Of a DNA stretch of 24,667 nt, positions 7,665 to 14,818 are shown piece by piece. The stretch spans positions 1-24,667 of IMG/VR virus record IMGVR_UViG_3300041583_000175; one strand, given 5' to 3'. Positions within the stretch are counted from its first letter, which is position 1. Each line of letters begins with the position of its first letter. Source of the stretch: a virus. Made by a program: the position numbers and the translations under genes. The notes under the pieces were generated by a model. That model had not been told where the DNA came from. It saw nothing but the letters and a program-made list of their open reading frames with translations, and made no database searches.

Positions 7665-7677
7665 TTGGGTTTTTTTA
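7645..7677 (+). terminator. Intrinsic terminator between gene 55 and glutamine synthetase
   Basis: ACCCAATC (7651-7658) and GATTGGGT (7663-7670) form a stem flanked by an A run on the left and a T run on the right. The symmetry means it can work in both directions, ending gene 55 on the plus strand and the glutamine synthetase transcript on the minus strand. Confidence 0.88.
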
Positions 7678-7691
7678 ATTTTTTTAATTAT

Positions 7692-8777
7692 TTATACTAC
7701 TGGTATCTCACTAAATACGGTTTCTAACATTCTATTTGTTACTTGATATGGATCACAGTTTGAAGCTGGTCTTCTATCTTCGAAATATCCCTTACCATCA
7801 ACTATTGATTGTGCTGGTATTCTAATACTTGTATCTCTTGTACTATAACCATGTGTGAATTCGTGAATTGTTGAAGTTTCGTGTTCTCCTGTCATTCTCT
7901 TATCATTATCCAAACCATATACTTCCATATGTTCTTTGTGTGTTTCTTTTAATTTCAATACAGCATCATCTATTAGCGATAAACCACCTTCTTCTCTCAT
8001 TTCTTTTGTTGAGAAATTAACGTGACACCCAGATCCATTCCAATCACCTGACATTGGTTTCGGGTGCAATGATACAATAACACTATACTTTTCAGCTACC
8101 CTTTCTAATAGATATCTTGATACCCACATTTGATCACATCCATTTAGTGGTGTTACTGGACCAATTTGATATTCCCATTGACCTAACATAACCTCCGCAT
8201 TTACACCTGATATATCCAATCGTATATCCATACACATATCCATATGTTCTTCTACTATGCTTCTACCAATAACACTATCAGATCCTATGCCACAATAATA
8301 ATCACCTTGTTCTCTTGGCTTTCCTTTCTCGAAACCCATTGGTAAAGCTCCGTCTAATCCAAATGGATTTTTAGGTTTACGTGTTAATGTATATTCTTGT
8401 TCCCATCCAAACCAAGGTAAATCATTCTTATCTATCAATTCGTCTATACCTAATGATTTCATTTTCTCTTGTAACGTTTTTCTGTGGTTACTTTTATGAC
8501 TTGATCCATCTGGGTTTAATACTTCACAAAATATTAATTTACTATCACCACCTCTTAGTGGGTCTTTTGATACAAATACTGGGTTTAATAAACAATCTGT
8601 GTTGTTACCCTTTCCAGCTTCTGCTTGTTTTGTTGAACTTCCATCAAATGACCACATTGGGTATTCATCAGCATCAAAACAAGTTGTTCTCATTTTAACA
8701 ACCTTAGTTTTACTTCTTAGTTGTTGTGGGTTAGACCCATCTAACCAAATATATTCTAATTTAATTTGTTTTTCCAT
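7692..8777 (-). CDS. Glutamine synthetase, GSII (eukaryote-like) type
   Basis: This 361-residue enzyme is a complete GSII-type glutamine synthetase, which makes glutamine from glutamate, ammonia and ATP. The beta-grasp domain (about 1-100) contains WSFDGSST at 42-49. The catalytic domain carries GWEQEYT at 124-130 (metal-binding Glu residues), NGSGCHVN at 247-254, RDTSIRIP at 314-321 and FEDRRPASNCDPY at 332-344, all in the expected order. The length matches the GSII family (about 330-370), not the larger GSI. GSII genes are common in eukaryotes and Bacteroidota, so a host origin is likely. It has its own minus-strand promoter-like element reading TATAAATA about 50 nt upstream. No active-site residue looks lost. 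In a phage it is an auxiliary metabolic gene, presumably supporting nucleotide synthesis through glutamine supply. Confidence 0.95.
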   Translation of the reverse strand: MEKQIKLEYIWLDGSNPQQLRSKTKVVKMRTTCFDADEYPMWSFDGSSTKQAEAGKGNNTDCLLNPVFVSKDPLRGGDSKLIFCEVLNPDGSSHKSNHRKTLQEKMKSLGIDELIDKNDLPWFGWEQEYTLTRKPKNPFGLDGALPMGFEKGKPREQGDYYCGIGSDSVIGRSIVEEHMDMCMDIRLDISGVNAEVMLGQWEYQIGPVTPLNGCDQMWVSRYLLERVAEKYSVIVSLHPKPMSGDWNGSGCHVNFSTKEMREEGGLSLIDDAVLKLKETHKEHMEVYGLDNDKRMTGEHETSTIHEFTHGYSTRDTSIRIPAQSIVDGKGYFEDRRPASNCDPYQVTNRMLETVFSEIPVV

Positions 8778-8826
8778 AAATAGTTTTACTTTTTTATTTT
8801 TACTTTTTTTTTAAACTTTGTTTGCA

Positions 8827-8834
8827 TATTTATA
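8827..8834 (-). promoter_or_regulatory. Promoter-like TATAAATA for glutamine synthetase
   Basis: On the minus strand this octamer reads TATAAATA, identical to the T4 late-promoter consensus, 49 nt before the ATG of the glutamine synthetase gene. The AT-rich element extends toward the plus-strand gene at 8862, so the region may be a divergent promoter. Confidence 0.45.
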
Positions 8835-8861
8835 TAAAAAAAGCCATATTAAATTATAATT

Positions 8862-9158
8862 ATGAATAAGATTATTTTACAACTTTGGGAAGAATCAGAG
8901 AGAGGATGGGGAACAAGACCAGATGGTTGTTCTATACATATAGATTTAAATAGCCAAAAACAATATATTAAAGATTATTATAAGGATAGGGATGATAATG
9001 TTCCTGATGTATATGAGAGAATTATTGGTGAACCAATTGAAGCTTTTATTGATGATAAATTATTCTCTGTAATAGAGAAAGATAAGAACGTTAGGTTATT
9101 TGAAACTGAGTTAAATAATCTACTTAGTATGGAAGAAATTATAATTAATCATGACTAA
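8862..9158 (+). CDS. Unknown 98-residue soluble protein
   Basis: A small acidic protein with a conserved-looking opening LWEESERGWGTRPDGCSIHI. This resembles short hypothetical proteins in phages and bacteria that begin with a tryptophan-rich WGxRPDG segment, but I cannot name a family. The rest is helical and charged with no membrane segment. Its last 8 bases overlap the start of the next gene, so the two are probably co-transcribed and translationally coupled. It is divergent from the glutamine synthetase gene, with AT-rich promoter-like sequence between them. Confidence 0.75.
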   Translation: MNKIILQLWEESERGWGTRPDGCSIHIDLNSQKQYIKDYYKDRDDNVPDVYERIIGEPIEAFIDDKLFSVIEKDKNVRLFETELNNLLSMEEIIINHD

Positions 9159-9489
9159 TATATTTTATATATCTTCGATTTTGTTCATTTTTATGAACTT
9201 TTATTATCTGATTAAATCTAAACAATTAGATAAAAGGTTTAAGGATAGAGATATAGTTGGTATATCGAAGTTAGATTTGTTATATTATGTAACTAAGATA
9301 TTATATTGGATTTGGATACCAATTGGGTTTTTTACAAATAAACCAGAGTTATTCTTTGTATTATTTACATTAGCTATTCTTAAATTCCCTATTTATCATT
9401 TAAGTAAAAAGACTTATAGTGTTTATAATAATTTATATCCTGTTTTATGTATAAGTGTATTGATAACTATTTTCATTTATTGGTTGTAA
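9151..9489 (+). CDS. Small membrane protein, about four transmembrane helices
   Basis: This 112-residue protein is very hydrophobic. Likely membrane segments are residues about 3-21, 44-62, 66-84 and 92-111. A positively charged loop (KSKQLDKRFKDRD) follows the first helix. The family is not recognised. It overlaps the upstream gene by 8 bases and ends directly against the convergent gene 4 (stop codons adjacent). A small phage inner-membrane protein could act in lysis timing, superinfection exclusion or host membrane modulation; nothing in the sequence chooses among these. Confidence 0.75.
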   Translation: MTNIFYISSILFIFMNFYYLIKSKQLDKRFKDRDIVGISKLDLLYYVTKILYWIWIPIGFFTNKPELFFVLFTLAILKFPIYHLSKKTYSVYNNLYPVLCISVLITIFIYWL

Positions 9490-10014
9490 TTAAACACTAA
9501 ACATCTTTAAGTGGTCTTCGGTTATGATTATAAATTCATATCCTTTCTTATTACACCAATTTATCATAGTTTCCCACTTATTCTTATTCTTATAAGCCAT
9601 TTTAAGATCATATTCGAAGTTTTTTAACTTCTTAGTTCCCTTTTCAGGTACACTAAGTTTACCCGCATTAAGAGCGATGACCATGTTATATTCTTTTTTG
9701 GGTTTTACTTCAACAACCACTTGTTTTAAAACACCATCTATTCTCATTTCATAATAAAAATCAACATGATATACGTGTTTCTTTACACGAGCATCACCAT
9801 TATCAAAATGTGTCATTTGATAGGGTATGGATAGACACTCTGCTCCCCATTTAGTTATCTTATCATTATGGTCTAACCAAAACATTATTTTCTTCTCCCA
9901 CGAACTTCTATAATATAAACCACCTTCTGTGTTTAACTTAATAATTTTATCTTTATTTACGGGTATATAATTACCACCATGAAACTTAGAATTATTTGGT
10001 TTTGAATTTAACAT
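9490..10014 (-). CDS. 4: Head completion protein, T4 gp4-like (PD-(D/E)XK fold)
   Basis: The 174-residue protein matches the T4 gp4 head-completion family, which resembles TnsA-type nucleases. The diagnostic segment is YYRSSWEKKIMFWLDHNDKI at about 34-53, like YRSSWE in T4. Then come WGAECLSIPY, HVDFYYEM (catalytic-type Asp) and VVVEVKPKKE (Glu-x-Lys of a PD-(D/E)XK core). T4 gp4 joins late in head maturation after DNA packaging, before the neck attaches. The gene stands alone on the minus strand, between plus-strand genes, and shares a palindromic promoter-like element with the divergent gene at 10059. Confidence 0.83.
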   Translation of the reverse strand: MLNSKPNNSKFHGGNYIPVNKDKIIKLNTEGGLYYRSSWEKKIMFWLDHNDKITKWGAECLSIPYQMTHFDNGDARVKKHVYHVDFYYEMRIDGVLKQVVVEVKPKKEYNMVIALNAGKLSVPEKGTKKLKNFEYDLKMAYKNKNKWETMINWCNKKGYEFIIITEDHLKMFSV

Positions 10015-10032
10015 ATATGATTATTACTTTTT

Positions 10033-10046
10033 TTTATATATAAAAG
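10033..10046. promoter_or_regulatory. Palindromic divergent promoter-like element
   Basis: TTTTATATATAAAA is a perfect 14-bp palindrome midway between gene 4 (minus, ATG at 10014) and the gene at 10059 (plus). It contains the TATATATA core in both orientations, so a single element could serve both genes. Confidence 0.5.
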
Positions 10047-10058
10047 AAAAAGTTTTCT

Positions 10059-10772
10059 ATGGGTGAATTAGCAGAGAGAGTTAAATTAAATTTATTGGTT
10101 AATGGGAATGGTGTTCCTGATAACTTTAAGAACAACTCATTATACTTTTATAATAAGTATCAAGAATCATCCAAAGAAATTTTAAGTGTTTCTGTTACTG
10201 ATATACAACCTGGTGGGTTCTACTTCTTACATTACTTAGATACTTCGGGTTGGATGCAATTTTCTCCAGTTTTTGTTTCAGATTTTAAGAATTTTTCAAA
10301 TAAAATTGTTATATTTGCTATCAACTTCAACTTTATACCTATTGAAGTTAGAGTATTGTTATTTGATAGTTATATTAGTGAACAAGACTTTATGAATGAT
10401 AGTTTGTTAAAGGTTGATTATAAAGGTGTTTATGATAAATTAAGAAGTTTGGGTTTTGAGTATGCTATGGTTGAGTATGACGCTTCGAGAGTTAAGTTAG
10501 TGCATAAGATACAATTAGATTTATTACCTAGATTTTTATATTCACAACATCCTAAGAATATTTATGACCCTAAAAAGTTAATAGAGATATGGGATGCTAA
10601 AATAGCTAATAGAGATGCTAGACATAAAGAAATGATGATGGCTAGTATAGACGAATTCTTTGATATAAATAGTGATATATCAGAGAAGTACAGTGTTCTA
10701 AAGAATCACGTTTCTAGAATACGTACTAATATGAAGAAATTTGGACCAGGTGGTTCTAATACATGGACTTAA
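10059..10772 (+). CDS. Unknown probable virion-associated protein
   Basis: This 237-residue protein is not securely recognised. A central segment starting GGFYFLHY, followed by a proline-containing strand and then INFNFIPIEVR, recalls a family of T4-like phage proteins. Those share a G-x-x-Y-x-F-x-Y opening, a conserved Pro and an N-x-x-Y/F-x-P...R motif. The C-terminal 90 residues are basic and helical, ending in a Gly/Ser-rich tail. It lies between gene 4 and a small gene leading to the portal gene, with a promoter-like element 12 nt upstream, so a structural or DNA-packaging role is plausible from context. No catalytic motif is visible. Confidence 0.75.
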   Translation: MGELAERVKLNLLVNGNGVPDNFKNNSLYFYNKYQESSKEILSVSVTDIQPGGFYFLHYLDTSGWMQFSPVFVSDFKNFSNKIVIFAINFNFIPIEVRVLLFDSYISEQDFMNDSLLKVDYKGVYDKLRSLGFEYAMVEYDASRVKLVHKIQLDLLPRFLYSQHPKNIYDPKKLIEIWDAKIANRDARHKEMMMASIDEFFDINSDISEKYSVLKNHVSRIRTNMKKFGPGGSNTWT

Positions 10773-10781
10773 AAATAAATT

Positions 10782-11129
10782 ATGGGAATTTTTAGAAAAA
10801 AGAAAATTGAAATTGATGTTATAACACCTTTGCGTATTAAATCAACAATAGGTAGACCAATCGATGGTGATATTGTGAGTGTTCAGAAACAAACATCCGA
10901 TATGAAGAAACCAATTATTAATAAAGTTGATAAGATGTTTTTACAAGAAATCTCTGATAGATTATATGGTCCTGATTCTGATGGTTATATAGAGGCTTTA
11001 TCTGAGTTAAATAAACTATTTAAACCAAGAGCAGGTAAATCATTCTTAGAGTTCTATGAGCCAGAAATATCCGAAGGTGTACGTAGAAAACAGAAAGAAA
11101 TAAACGATAATATTAAACACGAGTCTTAG
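10782..11129 (+). CDS. Unknown 115-residue protein upstream of portal region
   Basis: A small charged protein with a basic N-terminus (MGIFRKKK) and a helical C-terminal half. It follows the previous gene by 9 bases and is probably in the same transcript, which ends at a hairpin right after its stop. The motif GRPIDGDI recurs as GRPKDGDI in the unrelated-looking minus-strand protein at 14366; a shared interaction motif or chance are both possible. Nothing else identifies it. Confidence 0.75.
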   Translation: MGIFRKKKIEIDVITPLRIKSTIGRPIDGDIVSVQKQTSDMKKPIINKVDKMFLQEISDRLYGPDSDGYIEALSELNKLFKPRAGKSFLEFYEPEISEGVRRKQKEINDNIKHES

Positions 11130-11140
11130 ACTTGTGTTTT
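11115..11140. terminator. Bidirectional hairpin terminator
   Basis: AAACACGAGTC (11115-11125) and GACTTGTGTTT (11129-11139) form an 11-bp stem (one G-T pair) with a 3-nt loop. It overlaps the stop of the plus-strand gene and adjoins the 3' end of the minus-strand GIY-YIG pseudogene. The T run is short, so strength is uncertain. Confidence 0.65.
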
Positions 11141-11871
11141 ATAGTTTATTAACTTTATCTTTAAATTTCCAAATATATCCAGAGGACTTACTATGATTAT
11201 TATCATGTGTTGAATTTTTAAAGCAACAATTTGATATTGATGTTCTTTTTATTCCAGATTTTTCAGATGCTTGTCTTATAGAGTCATATTCTCTTATGAG
11301 ATTTCTATCAATATCATATTGTAATACAATTCTCTTCTTTATTCTAAGTGATTTGGGTTTATCTAAGTTAATATTTTTCGGGTTTTTATCCTTAAACTCC
11401 CATATGTAGAATCCAGCATGTTTTAATATACCATTACAATTTTTACTTATATTTGGGGTTGGTAATACCACTTTCTCTAGATGATTCGTTTAGTGATTTG
11501 TATTCTTTTATAAAATTACCATCAATATCATATTGTAAAACACTATTTGATATTTTTTTAATATACTCTGAGTTATTTTTCGGTGTGCCTCCACCCCCTT
11601 TCCGTTGATTACATTTTGGTTTTATCTTATCAATCCAATATATTTCCCTCTCTTCCCAGTTATCAGAGTTACAAACCTCTATTATTTCCAGTATTGGTTT
11701 TTCATTGGTCTTCATTAACTTTCTAATCCAATTTGTCTTTTTTGTTTTTATATCCCTTTTAGCATCATATAGATGATTATAATATCTAACTTTTGGGTTA
11801 TTGCTTTTCCCTATGTATTTTATATCATTTGATATTGGATCAATTAGACTATAAATATAAATGTCAATCAT
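11139..11871 (-). pseudogene. GIY-YIG homing endonuclease, frameshifted
   Basis: Two reading frames together form one homing endonuclease. The 5' part (from 11871) has a GIY-YIG nuclease domain with YIYSLIDP, KYIGKSNNPKVRYYNHL and a downstream Glu in WEEREIYWI. It then enters a NUMOD1-type DNA-binding repeat (VLQYDIDGNFIKEYKSLNE) and runs into a stop shortly after SGITNP. The 3' part, in the other frame (ending 11139), resumes with NISKNCNG, completes that repeat (GFYIWEFKDK) and holds a second copy starting VLQYDIDRNL. Removing one base from the C4 run (plus-strand G4 at 11455-11458) would restore a single frame. The catalytic domain is intact, so the break truncates the DNA-binding part. 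A TTTAATATATAC motif lies 3 nt before the ATG. The break may be real decay or a homopolymer sequencing error. Confidence 0.85.
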
Positions 11872-11874
11872 ATA

Positions 11875-11886
11875 GTATATATTAAA
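11875..11886 (-). promoter_or_regulatory. Late-promoter-like motif, start-proximal
   Basis: On the minus strand it reads TTTAATATATAC and ends 3 nt before the ATG of the GIY-YIG pseudogene. Confidence 0.45.
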
Positions 11887-11933
11887 TTAATCTGTTTATT
11901 ATTGTATTTTGCCATTTTAGGGGGCTTGTGTGA

Positions 11934-11946
11934 TTAATATATATAC
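11934..11946 (+). promoter_or_regulatory. Late-promoter-like motif for the portal gene
   Basis: TTAATATATATAC lies 18 nt before the portal ATG, followed by an AT-rich leader without a Shine-Dalgarno sequence. Confidence 0.5.
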
Positions 11947-11964
11947 AAAAAGTATTAATTTTTT

Positions 11965-13710
11965 ATGAGTAGTTATAACAACTTTAATGGATCATCAGGA
12001 GCAGATTCAAACTTCGCTTATACCAACTCGGCTGTTGAGAATAAAGGGCTGTTTAGTCGTATTCTTCGAAACCTTTCAAATCATGGTATGAATTATGATG
12101 ATATGATCATCAGAAACCAAGTAGGTATTGGTATAAATGAAGATCCTTACTCAGCTAGAGGTAACTCAATGTATGATTTCTTTAGTCAGAGAGCCGTGGC
12201 TTCAGTTTTGAATAGAAAGTCTATTCCTTACTTAGATAAAGCATATGGTGATAAGAGAAGAATCCTTAGAGAGTATTCTATTAAGGATGAGATTAGGGAT
12301 TTTGTTAGTACGATAGCTGATGAATCTATTGTTTTTAATGATGATTCTGATTTTTGTTCACCTAAGCCACTATCAAATGAATATCCACAAGAGATAAAGG
12401 ATAAATATCAAGAATATTTTGAGAAAATATATAATAAATATGGTTTTTCTGATAATATTAGTTCTTGGGATATGATGAGAGATTTTCTAATCGATGGGTA
12501 TATAGCTATTGAGATTATATATGATGATAAGAAAAAGAATATTGCTGGTTTTAATAGAATGAGACCTGAGACTTTGGTACCAGCTTATGAACCATCTATT
12601 GGTCATTTATGGATACAGTTTCCAGAAGATCCACAGTTAAGGAGAATATTCTTAGATTCTCAAATAGTTTATATATCATACTCAACACAAAATGATTATT
12701 CAGAAACATCGTATGTTGAGGGTTTAATTAAACCATATAACCAATTAAAAATATTAGAACAAACTAGAATAATGTTCAACGTTATAAACGCGACAGTTTA
12801 TCAAAAGTTTACAATTCCAATTAAAGGATTATCTAGACAAAGAGCAGAAGAGCAAATTGGTCAACTAATACATGATTATTCAGAGGAAGTTGAATGGGAT
12901 GATAGTTTAGGTACACTTACTATAAATGGCGCTAAACACTTAAATTATAATAAACAAATATGGTTTCCTGAGGGAGATGCTGGTACACCGAATATGGAGA
13001 TGGTTTCGCCAGAAGGTCATGATTTGAATGATGAAACTATGTTATCCTGGTTCTATAAAGCTCTTAAAAGAGCATCTAAAATACCAATATCTAGATTTGA
13101 ATCAGAAAATGGTGGAGGTAACCTTTTTGGTGATGCTTCAGAGATGACAAGAGATGAAATTAAGTTTCATAATTTCATTAGTAGATTAAGAGCTAACTTT
13201 AAAGAACTTATTGTTAAACCACTTAAATTACAGATGTTAATCGAATTTCCTGAACTTACAGAAGATGAAGTATTTACTAATAGGGTTGATATTGAATTCT
13301 ATACTAATCAAATATTTGAAGATTGGAAAAAGATAAACAACCTAGCTAAGAAATCAGAAATAGTTGGAACTTTATTATCTGTTATGAAAACAGATGATAA
13401 ACCTTATTTCCACATTGAGTGGATAATGGATAATATATTCAAACTTACTCCAGAAGAGAAAGCTGAGAATGAAAGATATTGGGCTCGTGATGCTAGTGCT
13501 GGTGATGCTTCTGGTGAAGAAGGTGAAGGTGGTGGTGACTTCGGAGGTGAAGGAGGAGATGGTGGTGGAGACTTCGGTGAATCTGGTGGTGATATGGGTG
13601 ATGTTGGTGGTGGTGGTGGTGGAGACGCTGGTGGTGGAGATGATATCGGTGGTGATATCGGTGGTGACGCCGGTGGAGATGCTGGTGGAGATGCTGACTT
13701 TGAATTCTAA
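11965..13710 (+). CDS. 20: Portal vertex protein, T4 gp20-like
   Basis: This 581-residue protein fits the gp20 portal family, which forms the dodecameric DNA gate of the head. Recognisable parts are DEIRDFVSTIADESIVFN near residue 112, FLIDGYIAIEIIYD in the wing region, and WFYKALKRASKIPISRFE, which parallels a conserved gp20 segment. Then comes TRDEIKFHNFISRLR, which parallels T4 gp20 SRDEIKF..FIxRLR. Residues 509-581 are an unusual Gly/Asp-rich tail of GGD and GGGD units with no counterpart that I know in T4 gp20. Homing-endonuclease genes flank it on both sides, and a promoter-like motif precedes it. The assignment is strong. Confidence 0.92.
   Translation: MSSYNNFNGSSGADSNFAYTNSAVENKGLFSRILRNLSNHGMNYDDMIIRNQVGIGINEDPYSARGNSMYDFFSQRAVASVLNRKSIPYLDKAYGDKRRILREYSIKDEIRDFVSTIADESIVFNDDSDFCSPKPLSNEYPQEIKDKYQEYFEKIYNKYGFSDNISSWDMMRDFLIDGYIAIEIIYDDKKKNIAGFNRMRPETLVPAYEPSIGHLWIQFPEDPQLRRIFLDSQIVYISYSTQNDYSETSYVEGLIKPYNQLKILEQTRIMFNVINATVYQKFTIPIKGLSRQRAEEQIGQLIHDYSEEVEWDDSLGTLTINGAKHLNYNKQIWFPEGDAGTPNMEMVSPEGHDLNDETMLSWFYKALKRASKIPISRFESENGGGNLFGDASEMTRDEIKFHNFISRLRANFKELIVKPLKLQMLIEFPELTEDEVFTNRVDIEFYTNQIFEDWKKINNLAKKSEIVGTLLSVMKTDDKPYFHIEWIMDNIFKLTPEEKAENERYWARDASAGDASGEEGEGGGDFGGEGGDGGGDFGESGGDMGDVGGGGGGDAGGGDDIGGDIGGDAGGDAGGDADFEF
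13489..13698 (+). repeat. Gly/Asp-coding low-complexity repeats at portal 3' end
   Basis: Irregular repeats of GGTGGT, GGTGAT and GGAGAT triplets encode the Gly/Asp tail of the portal protein. The region is richer in G than the surrounding genes and is prone to slippage. Confidence 0.8.
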
Positions 13711-13726
13711 AGTGTGAATTTGAGTT

Positions 13727-13737
13727 TTTATATATAA
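13727..13737 (+). promoter_or_regulatory. Late-promoter-like motif before GIY-YIG pseudogene
   Basis: TTTATATATAA lies 17 nt before the ATG at 13755. Confidence 0.45.
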
Positions 13738-13754
13738 TATAAATAAGTTTATTT

Positions 13755-14364
13755 ATGTATAGTATATATTTGTTGAGATGTCCGATTACTAATGAGATTA
13801 GATATGTTGGTCAAACTAGAATGGGTTTAAATAAACGGTTGGGGTCATATTTATACGTCAAAAAATAAAGATAATTGGATCAGAAAGTTATCACTATCAA
13901 ATTTAAGGCCTATCATTGAAGAACTTGAGAGTTTTGGTAATGTTGATATATCAACTGTTTTAGATAGAGAAACATTTTGGATACTTAAATTTAAAAGTGA
14001 TGTGTGTAATATTGTTAATGCGACAAATGGTGGTGAGTATAGTGTTAATAATGTTATATCCATCAATTCCATGAAAGGTGATAAAAATCCAATGTGGGGT
14101 AAATCACATACCGAAAATGCGAAGAAGGTGATGAGTGAAAAGAAGATAGGTGTCTATGAAGGTATAAACAATCCTAGATCAAAAATACTCTATCAGTATG
14201 ATACTGAATTAAACTTAATAAAAAAATGGGATTTTGCTAAAGAATGTTGTGACTTTTATAAAATATCAAGAGGTAATGTTTCATCATGTGCTAAACACAA
14301 CTCAACTATTACTTCGGGTTATATGATTAGATATAGATTCATATTCTCATTTAGTGAATTGTAA
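13755..14364 (+). pseudogene. GIY-YIG homing endonuclease with NUMOD3/NUMOD1, frameshifted
   Basis: Translation from ATG 13755 gives a GIY-YIG start (MYSIYLLRCPITNEIRYVGQ) but hits a stop about 37 codons on. The next frame continues with KDNWIRKLSLSNLRPIIEEL, then a conserved Glu (DRETFWI). A NUMOD3 motif (GDKNPMWGKSHTENAKKVMS) and a NUMOD1-type repeat (ILYQYDTELNLIKKW...GYMIRY) follow to 14364. Deleting one G from the G4 run at 13841-13844 would give the continuous reading KRLGHIYTSKNKDNW, exactly the spacing expected of the family. The frameshift lies inside the catalytic domain, so the product as written should be inactive. An internal ATG at 14002 could start a DNA-binding fragment. It directly follows the portal gene and converges with the minus-strand gene ending at 14366. 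Confidence 0.85.
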
Positions 14365-14365
14365 T

Positions 14366-14818
14366 TTATGCTACGTTTTTTTTTTCTGGTAAATCGAAAT
14401 AAAATTGAGTGATATAATTGTCTCTTAATCTCATTTGCTTTACTTCTAAAGTAATACCATCATCTAATATAGCTTTCAATTCTTTACCAGATGTATTGTC
14501 TAATATTTTAAGTCCGATTTTTAATTCACCTACTTTATTACCCTTTATTATAAAAGACATTGACCTAACAAAAAATGATATACTTTTTAGTGATATATCA
14601 CCATCTTTTGGTCTACCTAGACTACCATATATCGGTGAGTTTATTTTTGATATTTCAGTAACATCAAACCCAATTCGTTTACCCTCGTTTAATAAAGTGT
14701 TTAGTTTTATCTCACGTTTGTATTGTGTCCATTGTGTAAATTTCTTTAATAATCTATCATAATGATTTAATTCAACATCATCATCTATAATAACATCATA
14801 TTCAATTAAACCATCCAT
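14366..14818 (-). CDS. Unknown acidic protein coupled to RNase R
   Basis: A 150-residue protein of unknown family. It has an acidic start (EYDVIIDDDVE), a helical segment with aromatic and basic residues, then beta-like stretches. The ATG at 14818 overlaps the RNase R stop as TGATG; a GTG one codon earlier is also possible. This tight coupling means it is translated together with RNase R and may act with it. A GRPKDGDI motif resembles one in the protein at 10782. Its 3' end contains a run of ten A on the coding strand (14376-14385), five codons before the stop, a spot prone to slippage. Confidence 0.75.
   Translation of the reverse strand: MDGLIEYDVIIDDDVELNHYDRLLKKFTQWTQYKREIKLNTLLNEGKRIGFDVTEISKINSPIYGSLGRPKDGDISLKSISFFVRSMSFIIKGNKVGELKIGLKILDNTSGKELKAILDDGITLEVKQMRLRDNYITQFYFDLPEKKNVA

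Noticed and set aside
8381-8814. Plus-strand reading frames opposite glutamine synthetase
   Set aside because: They are antisense to a clearly conserved enzyme and have hydrophobic composition typical of complement frames.
13469-13717. Val-rich reading frame in the portal 3' end
   Set aside because: It is a frame shadow of GGT/GAT repeats coding for the Gly/Asp tail.
14002-14364. Independent 120-residue gene starting at 14002
   Set aside because: The same frame continues upstream with GIY-YIG domain sequence back to the G4 run, so it is the 3' part of a frameshifted gene. Internal initiation cannot be excluded.
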